Source of the DNA: Rouxiella sp. WC2420
GTDB taxonomy: Bacteria; Pseudomonadota; Gammaproteobacteria; Enterobacterales; Enterobacteriaceae
Assembly: GCF_041200025.1 (NCBI RefSeq)
Contig: NZ_CP165628.1
Span: forward strand, 2,480,001 to 2,544,000
Length of the DNA: 64,000 nt
Reading direction: 5' to 3'
Numbering within the stretch: the first letter of the stretch is position 1; every line of letters begins with the position of its first letter. Both the position numbers and the translations under genes were made by a program. Positions 1 to 10,131 of the stretch are shown here, piece after piece. The notes below the pieces were generated by a model. That model saw only the letters and a list, made by a program, of their open reading frames with translations. It did not search any database and was not told the DNA's origin.

Positions 1-209
1 GATTCATTGGTGACGTTGTAACACTCTTGCTGCATGATGTTGTCATACACGCTAGCGGGAATAACCTGATCAAACAGCGACTTTTGCGAAAGCATTGCCT
101 GATGGGCAATCGTCGGCTTGGTCAACAGATTCACCAAGGCAGTCATACCGGTCATGAGCACGCCAAAAAAAGCCAGCGTCAGTCCATAGCGGCGCATTGT
201 TGCAAACAT
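1..209 (-). CDS. rsxG: RsxG/RnfG electron transport subunit, N-terminal part (cut by window edge)
   Basis: Partial gene: only about the first 69 codons are in the window and the rest lies to the left. The RnfG subunit is a membrane-anchored flavoprotein that carries a covalent FMN and takes part in the Rsx/Rnf ion-coupled electron transfer complex. The visible part has a cytoplasmic start, one hydrophobic segment (about residues 7-27) and the family-like stretch [13 protein letters not shown]; the FMN-binding threonine is outside the window. Start chosen at the ATG with AAGGA six bases upstream; an in-frame ATG six bases earlier is possible. It follows rsxD by a few bases in the same operon. 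Confidence 0.9.
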   Translation of the reverse strand, partial: MFATMRRYGLTLAFFGVLMTGMTALVNLLTKPTIAHQAMLSQKSLFDQVIPASVYDNIMQQECYNVTNE

Positions 210-218
210 ACTCATTCC

Positions 219-1271
219 TTAACGATGTCCGTAAACGCGTGGCTGGGTGTAATGGTCAATCAATGGGACCGTGATATTCGCCAGCAGTACGGCAAAAGCC
301 ACGCCATCAGGATAACCACCGTAAGCGCGGATCAGCCAAACCAGCAGGCCAATAAGTGCGCCAAAGATAAGGCGGCCTTTCGGCGTAGTGGACGCGGTAA
401 CCGGGTCAGTGGCAATAAAGAACGCGCCAAGCATTGTTGCACCCGAGAACAGGCCAATCAGCGGCGGCGAGTAACTTCCCGGCGCGAGCCACCATGCCAG
501 CGTGCCGCAGAAGGTCATCATGACCAGCATGCTCACCGGGATGTGCCAGCTGATAATACGTCGCCACATCAGATAAAGGCCCCCGACCAGGAAGCTGAGA
601 TTAACCCACTGCCAGCCCAAACCGGCAAGCACACCGCTGAACATCGGCCCGTCGAGTACTTGTCTGGCGGTATGACCCGCGCGTAAACCCGTTTTAAAGC
701 CGTCAAGCGGGGTGGCTTGAGTGATGCCGTCCACATTTTGTTGCAGCTGGTAGGCAGTCATATTTTGCGAATCGTGACCGCCAAAAATGGTCATCAGTGT
801 ATCGGTAAAGCCGATGTGATGCGCCTGCAAGGCATCCGGCGGCAGCCAGGTAGTCATCTGCACCGGGAAAGAAATCAGCAGCACGACATAACCCACCATG
901 GCTGGGTTGAAAGGGTTCTGACCCAGACCGCCATAAAGCTGTTTGGCAATGATAATGGCAAAAATCATACCGATTACTATCATCCACCACGGAGCCAGCG
1001 GTGGCAGGCTGACGCCCAGCAGGACTGCCGTGAGCAGGGCGGTATTATCGCCGAGACGTTTGGCAACCGGCATTTTTCGCAGCTGTAACACCGCACCTTC
1101 GGCGAGCAAGGAAATGATTATCGCCAAAGCAATCTGCACCAATGTGCCATAACCAAAATACCAGACTTGGGCTGCTATTCCTGGAATACAGGCCAACACA
1201 ACCATCAGCATAATCGAGCTGGTGCTCTGCCGATTGTGGGTAAAAGGAGAACTCGCGATTCTAAAAGCCAT
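219..1271 (-). CDS. rsxD: RsxD/RnfD, electron transport complex membrane subunit
   Basis: Integral membrane subunit of the Rsx/Rnf complex, 350 residues, the normal family length. The protein is mostly hydrophobic helices. Thr187, in the stretch QATPLD, sits exactly at the position where family members carry covalently bound FMN. A second family motif, SGAT, is present near residue 276. The gene abuts rsxC (its ATG follows the rsxC stop directly), which indicates translational coupling. In E. coli the complex lowers SoxR activity; in other bacteria Rnf couples ferredoxin:NAD electron transfer to ion movement. Confidence 0.95.
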   Translation of the reverse strand: MAFRIASSPFTHNRQSTSSIMLMVVLACIPGIAAQVWYFGYGTLVQIALAIIISLLAEGAVLQLRKMPVAKRLGDNTALLTAVLLGVSLPPLAPWWMIVIGMIFAIIIAKQLYGGLGQNPFNPAMVGYVVLLISFPVQMTTWLPPDALQAHHIGFTDTLMTIFGGHDSQNMTAYQLQQNVDGITQATPLDGFKTGLRAGHTARQVLDGPMFSGVLAGLGWQWVNLSFLVGGLYLMWRRIISWHIPVSMLVMMTFCGTLAWWLAPGSYSPPLIGLFSGATMLGAFFIATDPVTASTTPKGRLIFGALIGLLVWLIRAYGGYPDGVAFAVLLANITVPLIDHYTQPRVYGHR

Positions 1272-3428
1272 TTATTCCTCGTTCGACATTTCGCTCGACA
1301 ACGTGTGAGCTTGAGCGGCTTTACGGGCCTTAACGCGGGCAATCGCTGCTGCAACCGCAGCTTTGCGTGGATCGCCTTCTGATTGTGATACTTCTTTTTC
1401 TTTCGCAGCCTGCGGTGACGGTGTCACTGATTGCTGGTCTTTAACCTCTGGCTCGGGGCTTGCAACGCGGGCTGCTGCTGGCTTGGCAGGAGTTTCACCT
1501 TCACCCGCGGCTTTCTTGGCCTTTGCGCGGGCAATGGCGGCAGCCACGGCGGCTTTGCGTTTATCTTCAGGCGCTTCTGGCGCAGCTTCTTCGCTGGCGA
1601 CAGGCGTTGCAGTTTTAACGTCTGGCTTGGCAGGATTTTCACCTTCACCCGCAGCTTCGGCCTTAACTTCACCTTCACCCGCGGCTTTCTTGGCTTTTGC
1701 GCGGGCAATGGCGGCAGCGACGGCGGCTTTTCTGCTGTCACCCTCAATTGGCATGTCGGCTAAGGTGCTAATCGGCTCATTTGATACCGGTACGGCTTCA
1801 ACATCAGCCACCACGGCAGCTTTTTTAGCCTTGGCGCGCGCAATTGCCGCGGCCAGAGCCGCCTGACGCGGATCGACTGCCGCTTCGGCCTCTTGCGGCT
1901 GTTCAGCCTTGGCTGCTGCACTAACGCGAGGATTAAGCGCAGCGGTCTCTTCATCGCTGAGTTTAACCGCAGATTTACTGTGTTTCTCTTCACGCGCCAG
2001 CTTTTCACGTTCCATACGCAACTGTTTAGCTTCGAAACGAGCTTTGGCTTCCGTGGCGCGGGTTGCCTCAAGATCTATCGCGCGGATCTCGGCTTTTTCC
2101 TGACGATAATATTGCACCAGCGGAATATTGCTTGGGCAAACATAGGCGCAGGCACCACATTCGATACAGTCGAACAGGTTATGATTACGGGCCTTTTCGT
2201 GTTCCTGACCACGACTAAACCAGTATAACTGCTGCGGTAACAGACCCGCCGGGCAAGCGTCGGCGCACAGGCTGCAGCGAATGCAGGCTTCTTCCGGCTC
2301 GGGTTCGCCCATCTCGCTGACCGAAGGTGCCAGCAGGCAGTTGCTGATTTTTACGACAGGGACATCTAGAGACGGCAGGGTAAAGCCCATCAGCGGGCCG
2401 CCCATGATCACCATCTTTTGCTGATTCTGCGGCTGAAACTCGCCTTCACGCATCAGGTACGCAACAGGCGTGCCTAATCTTGCCCACACGTTACCTGGCT
2501 TTTTAACGGCTTCGCCGGTTAACGTCACCACGCGTTCGATCAGTGGTTCGGCATCGATAATCGCGCGCTTGATGGCAAATATTGTGCCGACGTTTTGCAT
2601 CAGCACGCCAATAGCCGAAGAGTGTTTACCTTTTGGCACTTCGCGACCGGTAAGGATGCGAGTTAGCTGCTTGGCACCGCCGGAAGGATACTTGGTCGGC
2701 ACGACGCGCAGCTCAATTTTCACGCCCGGATGATTTTCGTTTTTAATGGCTTTTTTCAGCGCGGCGATGGCTTGCGGTTTGTTGTCTTCAATGCCGATCA
2801 TGACCTGCTCAGGATGCAGCATGTGGCAGAGAATACGCGTGCCTTGCAAAATTTCAGCCGCGTGCTCTTGCATCAGGCGGTCATCGGCGGTGATGTACGG
2901 CTCACACTCGGCGGCGTTGAGGATAAGAATCTTGGTGTGATCCAGACTCCCTTGAATTTTGCTGGCAGTCGGGAAACCTGCACCACCCAAACCGGCAATA
3001 CCAGCCTGATGAATCAGCTGGTTAAGAGCATCTGCGTCAAGCTGGGTATAATCTTCAACCCACTGGCGTTCACACCAGCGGTCTTCACCGTCGGCGTCAA
3101 TAATCACACACAGCTCTTTCAAACCTGAAGGATGCGCGGTGATGTGCGGCTCGATGGCGCTTATCACGCCTGAAGTTGGCGCGTGAACGGGCACAGTGCG
3201 GCCGCGCCCGGTGGTCAGCGGCTGACCTTTTGCAACCCGATCACCGGATTTAACGCACAGCTCGCCTTCAGGGCCAAGATGCTGCTGTAAAGGAATAATA
3301 AAGCGCTCAGGAAGCGGCATCCGGCGCAGAGGCACCAGGCTCGACTGAGTCTTCATTTCAGGAGGATGAATGCCTCCGTCGAAGTCCCAAATCTTCTCTT
3401 TCTTGAGCGTAGCAAACAGATTGAACAT
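1272..3428 (-). CDS. rsxC: RsxC/RnfC, ferredoxin-like NAD-side subunit with Ala/Lys repeats
   Basis: Peripheral subunit of the Rsx/Rnf complex, binding FMN and two 4Fe-4S clusters. The N-terminal domain contains the glycine-rich stretch [12 protein letters not shown] near residue 150. The cluster motifs [12 protein letters not shown] (about residue 382) and [12 protein letters not shown] (about 421) are intact. The C-terminal third is a low-complexity tail with four copies of a unit like [18 protein letters not shown]. Start chosen at the ATG at 3428 because CGGAG lies four bases upstream and the N-terminus then matches E. coli; an upstream in-frame start at 3440 would overlap rsxB. About 718 residues. 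Confidence 0.95.
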   Translation of the reverse strand: MFNLFATLKKEKIWDFDGGIHPPEMKTQSSLVPLRRMPLPERFIIPLQQHLGPEGELCVKSGDRVAKGQPLTTGRGRTVPVHAPTSGVISAIEPHITAHPSGLKELCVIIDADGEDRWCERQWVEDYTQLDADALNQLIHQAGIAGLGGAGFPTASKIQGSLDHTKILILNAAECEPYITADDRLMQEHAAEILQGTRILCHMLHPEQVMIGIEDNKPQAIAALKKAIKNENHPGVKIELRVVPTKYPSGGAKQLTRILTGREVPKGKHSSAIGVLMQNVGTIFAIKRAIIDAEPLIERVVTLTGEAVKKPGNVWARLGTPVAYLMREGEFQPQNQQKMVIMGGPLMGFTLPSLDVPVVKISNCLLAPSVSEMGEPEPEEACIRCSLCADACPAGLLPQQLYWFSRGQEHEKARNHNLFDCIECGACAYVCPSNIPLVQYYRQEKAEIRAIDLEATRATEAKARFEAKQLRMEREKLAREEKHSKSAVKLSDEETAALNPRVSAAAKAEQPQEAEAAVDPRQAALAAAIARAKAKKAAVVADVEAVPVSNEPISTLADMPIEGDSRKAAVAAAIARAKAKKAAGEGEVKAEAAGEGENPAKPDVKTATPVASEEAAPEAPEDKRKAAVAAAIARAKAKKAAGEGETPAKPAAARVASPEPEVKDQQSVTPSPQAAKEKEVSQSEGDPRKAAVAAAIARVKARKAAQAHTLSSEMSNEE
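1318..1870 (-). repeat. Four-copy coding repeat in the rsxC tail
   Basis: The 3' part of rsxC holds four diverged copies of a roughly 60-bp unit encoding a basic, alanine-rich segment (copies near 1318-1372, 1507-1563, 1682-1738 and 1822-1870). The units are separated by Glu/Pro/Ala-rich linkers of different lengths. Each reads as [18 protein letters not shown] or a close variant. Copy number in this tail is known to differ between RsxC proteins of enterobacteria, so this is probably a site of expansion and contraction. Confidence 0.85.
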
Positions 3429-3429
3429 G

Positions 3430-3993
3430 TTACTCCGCATGAATAATTTGCACAGGAATGGTGTTCATGTCCCATTTCCAGTTCGCGGTGGTGGTTTTAA
3501 TCGGCAGCATTTCAATGCAGTCGGTTGGGCAGGGCGCGACGCACAGGTCACAGCCGGTACACAGGTCAGTAACCACGGTATGCACCGCGCGCGTTGCGCC
3601 AACGATGGCATCGACCGGACAGGCCTGAATACATTTGGTACAACCGATACAGTTGCTCTCATCGATGTAGGCAATGCGACGCACCGGCACGACTTCAACT
3701 TCTTCGCCCATCGGCTGCGGCTCGACGTTGAGCAGCGTGGCCAGCTTGAGCATCACTGCTTCACCGCCGGGTACGCATTTGTTGATCTTGTCGCCGTTGG
3801 CCACTGCCTCGGCATAAGGTTTACAGCCGGGATAGCCGCACTGTGCACACTGGCTTTGCGGCAGGATATCGTCAATCTGATCAATAACTGGATTCCCCTC
3901 GACCGCAAAACGGCGCGAGGCGTAGCCCAGCAGTAAACCGAACACCAGCGCCATCGCGCTGAGTGCAGCAATAGCAACCCACAATTCAAACAT
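3430..3993 (-). CDS. rsxB: RsxB/RnfB, iron-sulfur subunit
   Basis: Iron-sulfur subunit of the Rsx/Rnf complex, 187 residues. One N-terminal membrane helix (about residues 5-24) is followed by the Fe-S domain motif CAQCGYPGC and two bacterial ferredoxin motifs, [12 protein letters not shown] and [12 protein letters not shown]. It passes electrons between ferredoxin-like donors and the membrane part. Its ATG overlaps the rsxA stop codon by one base (TAATG), so translation is very likely coupled; rsxC starts one base after its own stop. Confidence 0.96.
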   Translation of the reverse strand: MFELWVAIAALSAMALVFGLLLGYASRRFAVEGNPVIDQIDDILPQSQCAQCGYPGCKPYAEAVANGDKINKCVPGGEAVMLKLATLLNVEPQPMGEEVEVVPVRRIAYIDESNCIGCTKCIQACPVDAIVGATRAVHTVVTDLCTGCDLCVAPCPTDCIEMLPIKTTTANWKWDMNTIPVQIIHAE

Positions 3994-4574
3994 TAGAATT
4001 TCACCAGCCCGGTAAAGCCCATAAAGGCCAGAGACATCAGACCGGCGGTCACCAACGCAATGGAGGAACCACGGAACGGTGCGGGCACATTGGCGACAAC
4101 CAGGCGTTCACGAATGGCGGCAAACAACACCATGACCAGTGAAAAACCGAGCGAAGCCGAGAAGCCATAAAGCGCGGACTGCATAAAGTTCAGCTGTTGG
4201 TTAATGTTCAGCAGCGCCACGCCCAATACGGCACAGTTGGTGGTGATAAGCGGCAAAAAGATGCCAAGCAGGCGATAAAGTGACGGGCTGGTTTTACGCA
4301 CTACCATCTCGGTGAACTGCACCACCACGGCTATCACCAATATAAATGCCATGGTACGCAGATACACCAGGCCCAGCGGCATCAGGACAAAGGTGTTCAC
4401 AATCCACGAGCAAATATTGGACAGCGTAATGACGAAGGTAGTGGCTAATCCCATGCCAATAGCAGATTCCAGTTTTTTGGATACGCCCATAAAGGGGCAA
4501 AGCCCAAGAAACTTGACCAAAACAAAATTGTTTACCAGTACGGTACCAATAAACAGTAAGAGGTATGAAGTCAT
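3993..4574 (-). CDS. rsxA: RsxA/RnfA, electron transport complex membrane subunit
   Basis: Small integral membrane subunit of the Rsx/Rnf complex, 193 residues with about six hydrophobic helices. The conserved start [20 protein letters not shown] is present. In related NqrD/NqrE proteins the conserved cysteines hold an intramembrane Fe-S centre; here Cys26 in LGLCPF and a Cys in TTNCAVLG sit at the expected places. It is the first canonical rsx gene and lies 15 bases after ydgK, so both are probably on one transcript. Confidence 0.96.
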   Translation of the reverse strand: MTSYLLLFIGTVLVNNFVLVKFLGLCPFMGVSKKLESAIGMGLATTFVITLSNICSWIVNTFVLMPLGLVYLRTMAFILVIAVVVQFTEMVVRKTSPSLYRLLGIFLPLITTNCAVLGVALLNINQQLNFMQSALYGFSASLGFSLVMVLFAAIRERLVVANVPAPFRGSSIALVTAGLMSLAFMGFTGLVKF

Positions 4575-4589
4575 GATGTTGGTGCCTAA

Positions 4590-5030
4590 CTATTGTGTAA
4601 AAGTCTCTTTAACTCGACGAGAACGCTTAAAATAAGGCACCAAAAGTGCCGTTGCCAAGAGATGCGATAAAAGATTGCGTACCGCTAAATTGTCGGTAAC
4701 TGGTGAAAATGCAAAGGCTTTAACCGCCAGCAACACTGTCACTAATAACCAGACAATATAAAGTTTGGGCAGCATGTTAACTCGACGACAAAATTGCCAC
4801 AGCACGACCAGGGTAAAAACGCCCATCGCCAAAGTGGTGGCTACCGAAAAATACCACTGCAAGGTGAATGCCTGAGAATTGGTGATGAGGTAATGACGCG
4901 ATTCCGGTTCAAAAATAGCCATGGAAAACAGCATCAACGTTAGAAATACACTCACCAAATTGACGATCAGGTACGCCAACGGGGCCAGTAGCCAGCCGCC
5001 AATTCGCTGATAGCCAGAAGTTACAGACAT
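4590..5030 (-). CDS. ydgK: YdgK-like inner membrane protein (DUF2569)
   Basis: Predicted four-helix inner membrane protein of the DUF2569 family, 146 residues, function unknown. The stretches RIGGWLLAPLAYL, WLLVTVLLAVKAFAFSPV and LLATALLVPYFKRS match E. coli YdgK closely. The start at 5030 has AAGG six bases upstream; an in-frame TTG at 5051 would add seven residues without a better ribosome site. As in E. coli it sits directly before rsxA. Confidence 0.9.
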   Translation of the reverse strand: MSVTSGYQRIGGWLLAPLAYLIVNLVSVFLTLMLFSMAIFEPESRHYLITNSQAFTLQWYFSVATTLAMGVFTLVVLWQFCRRVNMLPKLYIVWLLVTVLLAVKAFAFSPVTDNLAVRNLLSHLLATALLVPYFKRSRRVKETFTQ

Positions 5031-5331
5031 AAAAAACCTTATTTTAATCAAGTTGATGACAATCCATAAACGCTCAAGCGGGCATAGACCCAGTGATCGT
5101 AAACAGATTTAGACCTTCAAGGCGCGATAGCTTAACGCGTGAAAGGATTCGTCGCTATCGTGATCATGTGATTGCGGTGCAACAGCGTAAAAAATATCAC
5201 TTTTTGTAAAAAAATCAGCAAAGGTGCTGGTTAGTTAGTCAATTAGCGGGCAGAAGGTTGTTTAGGCAGAAGATTGTTATGAGCAAAGGGCCTGCTGAAT
5301 GGAAAACGCGTGAGGATAAATCTCTGATTGG
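5031..5331. other. Intergenic region upstream of ydgK-rsx
   Basis: AT-rich stretch without a supported gene. It must hold the promoter of the ydgK-rsx operon and the 3' end of the arabinose transcript, but no convincing -35/-10 pair was found by eye. In E. coli the small genes cnu (ydgT) and blr lie between ydgK and ydgJ; no open frame resembling Cnu is present here, and the arabinose genes occupy that place instead. Confidence 0.6.
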
Positions 5332-5363
5332 CGTTTCCCCCACTTTTTTTAGCGGGGGAAACG
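5332..5363 (-). terminator. Strong stem-loop after araA
   Basis: Perfect 10-bp inverted repeat CGTTTCCCCC / GGGGGAAACG with a 12-base loop, 32 bases past the araA stop. A run of seven T lies in the loop on the plus strand, not after the stem, so it is not a textbook U-tract terminator. It may end or protect the araBA transcript. Confidence 0.6.
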
Positions 5364-5394
5364 TGTGATAAAAGCAACGATACAGATCAAACAG

Positions 5395-6900
5395 TTAGCT
5401 CGCGCACAGCTTGTAATAAACTTCATTCCAGCGCAGCTGATTTTTGAAGTCGGCAAGCGTGGTCTGGTTATCTATTACCACTAGCTCAATGTTGTGCAGC
5501 TCAGCGTAAAGGCGCAGGTAATCGATGTCCAGGGCCTGAGAGAACACGGTGTGGTGCGCGCCGCCGCCGAGGATCCAGGCTTCTGCAGCCGTAGCCAGTG
5601 AAGGCTGAGTTTTCCAGATGGCGCGGGCGACCGGCAGTTTCGGCAAGGGTTTCGGCTGCTCGATAGTATCGACAAGATTCACCATCATGCGGAAGCGATC
5701 GCCCATATCGATAACCGTAACGTTGACCGCCGGGCCAGCAGGGGTTGAAAAAATCAGCCGCGCCGGGTCGGCCTTGCCGCCTATGCCGAGGAATTGCGCA
5801 TCGAGAATCGGCTTCTGATCGTTGGCGATACTCGGGCAGACTTCCAGCATGTGAGAGCCAACCACCAGATCGTTGCCTTGCTCAAAGTTATAGGTGTAGT
5901 CCTCCATAAAAGAGGTGCCGCCATGGAGTCCGCTGGCCATGACTTTTAAAATGCGCAGCAGTGCCGAGGTTTTCCAGTCGCCTTCACCGCCAAACCCATA
6001 GCCTTTTTGCATTAAACGTTGTACTGCCAGACCCGGCAACTGCTTGATGCCATAAAGATTTTCAAAGTTTGTGGTAAAGGCTTTGAAACCGCCTTGCTCC
6101 AGAAAGCGAGTCATGCCGAGCTCAATGCGCGCGGCGTCAATCAGGTTTTCACGTTTATCGCCGTGCATTTTTACCGCATCGGTCAGTTGATAGCTGGACT
6201 CGTATTCTTCTATTAATGTATCAACATCGCCACGGCTGACTTCGTCTATCACACTTGCGAGATCGCCCACGCCAAAGGCGCTGACGGTGTAGCCGAATTT
6301 CATTTGTGCCGCGACTTTATCCCCTTCGGTGACCGCTACCTGGCGCATATTATCGCCGAAGCGCGCCACTTTTAGCTGCTGGCTTTCATTTTTGGCCGCC
6401 GCCACGCGCATCCACTGGGCAATGCGGCGATGACTTTCTTTATCTTCCCAATGACCGGTAACCACCGAGTGCTGCTGGCGCATGCGAGCGCCGATAAAGC
6501 CGAATTCACGGCCACCGTGTGCGGTCTGATTGAGATTCATAAAGTCCATGTCCATGGTATCCCAGGGAATGGTGGCGTTGAACTGGGTATGAAACTGCAT
6601 CAGCGGTTTATGCAGAATACTCAGTCCGGCAATCCACATTTTGGCCGGTGAGAAGGTGTGTAGCCAAGTGATAATGCCAATACAGTCCTTGTGATAGTTA
6701 GCTTCGCGGCACACGGTGGTTATTTCATCGGGCGTGGTGGCCAGCGGTTTCAACACCAGCCTGACCGGCAGTCCGGCAGAATTATTCAGTCCGTTGACGA
6801 CGTTTTCTGCGTTTTCTTTCACCTGACGCAGCGTTTGCTCGCCATAAAGATGCTGACTGCCGATAACAAACCAGACTTCTAGTGGTTTAAATACGTCCAT
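5395..6900 (-). CDS. araA: L-arabinose isomerase
   Basis: Converts L-arabinose to L-ribulose, the first step of L-arabinose use, in the cytoplasm. 501 residues against 500 in E. coli, with family stretches [39 protein letters not shown] and [10 protein letters not shown]; these hold the metal-binding glutamates and histidines. AGGAG lies nine bases before the ATG. It follows araB by 58 bases in the same direction. A hairpin follows the gene, and no araD comes after it, unlike the E. coli araBAD operon. Confidence 0.97.
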   Translation of the reverse strand: MDVFKPLEVWFVIGSQHLYGEQTLRQVKENAENVVNGLNNSAGLPVRLVLKPLATTPDEITTVCREANYHKDCIGIITWLHTFSPAKMWIAGLSILHKPLMQFHTQFNATIPWDTMDMDFMNLNQTAHGGREFGFIGARMRQQHSVVTGHWEDKESHRRIAQWMRVAAAKNESQQLKVARFGDNMRQVAVTEGDKVAAQMKFGYTVSAFGVGDLASVIDEVSRGDVDTLIEEYESSYQLTDAVKMHGDKRENLIDAARIELGMTRFLEQGGFKAFTTNFENLYGIKQLPGLAVQRLMQKGYGFGGEGDWKTSALLRILKVMASGLHGGTSFMEDYTYNFEQGNDLVVGSHMLEVCPSIANDQKPILDAQFLGIGGKADPARLIFSTPAGPAVNVTVIDMGDRFRMMVNLVDTIEQPKPLPKLPVARAIWKTQPSLATAAEAWILGGGAHHTVFSQALDIDYLRLYAELHNIELVVIDNQTTLADFKNQLRWNEVYYKLCAS

Positions 6901-6958
6901 TTCTCTACTCCTGCACGATTAGCGATAAGCGCCTGGCCAGATGAGACCAGCGCGAAAT

Positions 6959-8638
6959 TCAAGAAACCTCAGCAATGCCAAATAAAGGTTCTGATGCCTG
7001 GCACCATTGCTGGTAGCGTTCATAAAGTCGCTGGAACTGTTCGGCGCGCTGCGGGTCCGGCAACAGGGTTTTTTCAATATGGCAGGCCATCGATTGCTGG
7101 GCTTGTGGAATGGTGGCAAATTCACCGGCGGCGCAGGCAGCAAAAATTGCCGCGCCCAGCGCACAGCACTGATCCGACGCAACAATCTGCAGCGGGCGGT
7201 TCATCACGTCGGCACAGACCTGCATGATGACCGGCGATTTACGCGCGATACCGCCGAGGGTCAGCACATTTTCGACCGGAATATCTTGCTGCTCAAAACA
7301 TTCCATAATTGCGCGAGCACCAAAGGCGGTAGCCGCGATAAATCCGCCAAACAGCTCCGGCGCACGGGTACCAAGATTGATGTCTGTAATCACGCCTTTC
7401 AGTCGCTGGTTGGCAAATGGCGTGCGGCGACCGTTAAACCAGTCAAGCACCAGCGGCAGGCTGTCGATATTGGGTTCCTTGGCCCAGGCGACGGTAAGGT
7501 CTGAAAGCAGCGATTTTTTCATCGCGCCGAGTTGCGGTTTTAGCTCGGGATGATTCAGGCTGAGTTGCTCCAATGGCCAGCTCAACAGTTGGCTAAACCA
7601 GGCATACATATCGCCAAAAGCCGACTGACCGGCCTCCATACCCACCATTTCGGGCACTACGCTGCCGTCAACCTGACCGCAAATTCCGGCGATCGCGCGG
7701 TCACCGACGCGTTCTTTGTCTGCAATCAGAATGTCGCAGGTCGAGGTGCCAATCACCTTAACCAGCGTATACGGCTGGGCTCCAGCGCCGACCGCGCCCA
7801 TATGACAGTCGAACGCACCGCCAGAAATTACCACTTTGCTGGATAATCCTAGCCGCTCGGCCCATTCCTGACTCAGCAGGCCTACCGGTTTCTCGGCGGT
7901 TTGTGTGTCGCGAAACAGCGGGTAAGGCAGATTTTCAATCAGGCACGGGTCCAGTGCCGCGAAGAAATCACGGGGAGGGAAGCCGCCCCAGGAAGGGTGC
8001 CAGAGCATTTTATGACCGGTGCTGCAACGCCCGCGCGCGATGGCGTCTGGTGCGGTAGTGCCGGAAAGCAGGGCGGGCACCCAGTCACACAGCTCAACCC
8101 ATGAAGCCGCCGCGGCTCGCACCGCGCTGTCTTCCCGCGTGACGTGGAGGATCTTGGCCCAGAACCATTCCGAAGAATAAACGCCGCCAATGTATTTGCT
8201 GTAATCAGGAAAATCCCCACTGCGACACAGGCGGTTAATTTCTTCGGCTTCGTTAATGGCGGTGTGGTCTTTCCATAGAACAAACATCGCGTTGGGGTTA
8301 TCGGCAAATTCGGGGCGCAACGCCAGCACCTGGCCCTGACTATCAATCGGTGCCGGGGTAGAACCCGTCGAGTCAACACCGATACCGATAATTCTGGCAC
8401 TCTGTTCTGGCCCTAATCTGTGCACCAAATTTTGAATTGCACTTTCCATTGCTTCTATATAGTCGAGTGGGTGATGGCGAAAGCGATTTTTAGCCGCGTT
8501 ACAGTACTGGCCCTGCTGCCAGCGCGGATAATAAACCACATCAGTATCAATCTCTTTGCCGCTATGGCAGTCCACGGCCAGCACTCGGACCGAGTCGCTA
8601 CCAAAATCCAGACCAAGAGCAATCGCGCCTTGCGCCAT
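6959..8638 (-). CDS. araB: L-ribulokinase
   Basis: FGGY-family sugar kinase that phosphorylates L-ribulose to L-ribulose 5-phosphate with ATP. 559 residues (E. coli 566). The N-terminal phosphate-binding signature [14 protein letters not shown] is present, as is the C-terminal nucleotide-site region [26 protein letters not shown] lies six bases upstream of the ATG. It is the first gene of the araBA operon, divergent from araFGH across a 446-bp control region, so AraC and CRP control is expected from the known ara paradigm. Confidence 0.96.
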   Translation of the reverse strand: MAQGAIALGLDFGSDSVRVLAVDCHSGKEIDTDVVYYPRWQQGQYCNAAKNRFRHHPLDYIEAMESAIQNLVHRLGPEQSARIIGIGVDSTGSTPAPIDSQGQVLALRPEFADNPNAMFVLWKDHTAINEAEEINRLCRSGDFPDYSKYIGGVYSSEWFWAKILHVTREDSAVRAAAASWVELCDWVPALLSGTTAPDAIARGRCSTGHKMLWHPSWGGFPPRDFFAALDPCLIENLPYPLFRDTQTAEKPVGLLSQEWAERLGLSSKVVISGGAFDCHMGAVGAGAQPYTLVKVIGTSTCDILIADKERVGDRAIAGICGQVDGSVVPEMVGMEAGQSAFGDMYAWFSQLLSWPLEQLSLNHPELKPQLGAMKKSLLSDLTVAWAKEPNIDSLPLVLDWFNGRRTPFANQRLKGVITDINLGTRAPELFGGFIAATAFGARAIMECFEQQDIPVENVLTLGGIARKSPVIMQVCADVMNRPLQIVASDQCCALGAAIFAACAAGEFATIPQAQQSMACHIEKTLLPDPQRAEQFQRLYERYQQWCQASEPLFGIAEVS

Positions 8639-9084
8639 GGTTTTCTCCCCTGAAGTTAACTGAATGAGCCAGCGATGCGGCGTGGCTTACTTTTACTGTT
8701 GGTAACTCTTGCTGCTGATAACTCAACCATAGGAGCAGTGGCGTTAATTCTGTGAGGAGGCATTTGCTGGAAGTATGTACTTTTCTGCTTCCTGGCGCGG
8801 ATGTGTGAAGCTGGTCATAAAGTTAAGGGTTGGTTAAATTTGCTGAATATATGCACGAATTGGCTGCAATTTTAAACTGTGATAGCGCTCTACATATTCG
8901 GAAACTATTCCAGCTAAAACTTACCTCGTCTTATCTCAATCCATTAATGCATTGCCCATAAAGCTGGGTTTGTTAATGGATTTTTTTGGAAAACCCCTAC
9001 TGATAACGTTTTCATGCCTTTGGCGAATATTCCCGATCACCGTGAATTTAGCCGGGTAACAACAATAAAAAGTCGGAGAGCATC
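8639..9084. promoter_or_regulatory. Divergent araBA / araFGH control region
   Basis: 446 bp between the araB and araF starts with no gene. By family knowledge it should carry AraC half-sites (TAGC-N7-TCCATA type) and CRP sites for both operons. Visible candidates are TGTGATAGCGCTC at 8879-8891 (half of a CRP-like site that also contains TAGC) and the inverted repeat AATCCATTAA / TTAATGGATT at 8938-8982, whose arms contain the TCCAT element. None is a full consensus match, so individual operators are not assigned. Confidence 0.6.
8938..8987 (+). repeat. 10-bp inverted repeat with inner stem and T-run upstream of araF
   Basis: Perfect arms AATCCATTAA (8938-8947) and TTAATGGATT (8973-8982) enclose 25 bases with a further small stem CCCA/TGGG (8955-8958 and 8965-8968). 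The right arm runs into seven T (8981-8987). It could act as a leader terminator in the araFGH direction or as a looped or paired AraC operator; the sequence alone does not decide. Confidence 0.5.
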
Positions 9085-10074
9085 ATGCATATATTCACTA
9101 AGGCGCTAACGGCGGTGGCACTGGCAGCCGTTATGTCACATTCGGCTATGGCGGACACTGAAAAACTGGGGTTCCTGGTCAAGCAGCCGGAAGAACCGTG
9201 GTTCCAGACTGAATGGAGATTTGCCGACAAGGCTGGCAAAGATCATGACTTCCAGGTGATCAAGATTGCCGTACCTGATGGGGAAAAAACCTTGAATGCT
9301 ATCGATAGTCTGGCGGCCAACGGGGCCAAGGGTTTTGTTATCTGTACGCCAGATCCGCGTTTGGGGCCGGCTATCATGGCGAAAGCCAAAAGCTATGGCC
9401 TGAAGGTTATTGCCGTTGACGACCAATTTGTGAACGCCAAGGGTAAACCGATGGAAGAGGTGCCGCTGGTGATGATGGCAGCCAGCAAAATCGGTGAACG
9501 TCAGGGGCAGGAGCTTTATAAAGAGATGCAAAAACGCGGTTGGAAAGTGGCAGATACCGGCGTGATGGCAATCACTGCCGATGAGCTGGACACTGCCCGT
9601 CGCCGCACCACTGGCGCAATGGACGCGCTGAAAGCCGCAGGTTTCCCGGCAGCGCAGATTTATCAGGTGCCGACGAAATCCAATGATATTCCTGGGGCAC
9701 TCGATGCCGGTAACTCGCTGCTGGTGCAGCATCCCGGCGTTAAAAACTGGCTGATCCTCGGTATGAACGATAACACTGTGCTTGGTGGTGTACGCGCCAC
9801 TGAAGGCCAGGGCTTCAAAGCGCCAAACGTCATTGGTATCGGCATTAACGGTGTTGACGCGGTAAACGAATTGTCGAAAAAAGAGCAGACCGGTTTCTAC
9901 GGTTCGTTGCTGCCAAGCCCGGACGTACACGGCTATAAAAGTATTCAGATGCTCAATGACTGGGTGACCAAAGGCGTTGAGCCGCCGAAGTTTACCGAAG
10001 TCACCGACGTGGTGCTGATCACTCGTGACAATTTCAAAGTCGAACTGGATAAAAAAGGGTTGGGGGGTAAATAA
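9085..10074 (+). CDS. araF: L-arabinose ABC transporter, periplasmic binding protein
   Basis: Captures L-arabinose in the periplasm and delivers it to AraGH. 329 residues, the same length as E. coli AraF. A Sec signal peptide of about 23 residues ends in HSAMA before DTEKLGF. The mature protein begins with the family stretch LGFLVKQPEEPWFQTEW, and later has CTPDPRLGPAIMAKAK and LILGMNDNTVLGGVRA. GGAG lies upstream of the ATG. It is the first gene of araFGH, followed by araG after 57 bases. Confidence 0.96.
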   Translation: MHIFTKALTAVALAAVMSHSAMADTEKLGFLVKQPEEPWFQTEWRFADKAGKDHDFQVIKIAVPDGEKTLNAIDSLAANGAKGFVICTPDPRLGPAIMAKAKSYGLKVIAVDDQFVNAKGKPMEEVPLVMMAASKIGERQGQELYKEMQKRGWKVADTGVMAITADELDTARRRTTGAMDALKAAGFPAAQIYQVPTKSNDIPGALDAGNSLLVQHPGVKNWLILGMNDNTVLGGVRATEGQGFKAPNVIGIGINGVDAVNELSKKEQTGFYGSLLPSPDVHGYKSIQMLNDWVTKGVEPPKFTEVTDVVLITRDNFKVELDKKGLGGK

Positions 10075-10131
10075 GCCCGCCGCTGAACGCCACGCGTTTT
10101 TTAATGCATGATTTTGGATAAAGGTACCGCT

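Noticed and set aside
10-25. GTTGTAAC core resembling a Ter site
   Set aside because: Only the 8-bp core agrees; the flanking AGNAT and TAA parts do not, and it lies inside the rsxG coding sequence.
1318-1870. Repeats reminiscent of a CRISPR array
   Set aside because: The repeats are in frame in rsxC, diverged, and encode a regular Ala/Lys protein repeat; no cas genes are near.
8878-8895. CRP site in the ara control region
   Set aside because: Only the left half TGTGA is present; the right half does not match TCACA well enough to assign.
9136-9930. 264-codon open frame antisense to araF
   Set aside because: Shadow of a well-supported gene; translation shows no family pattern and no ribosome site.
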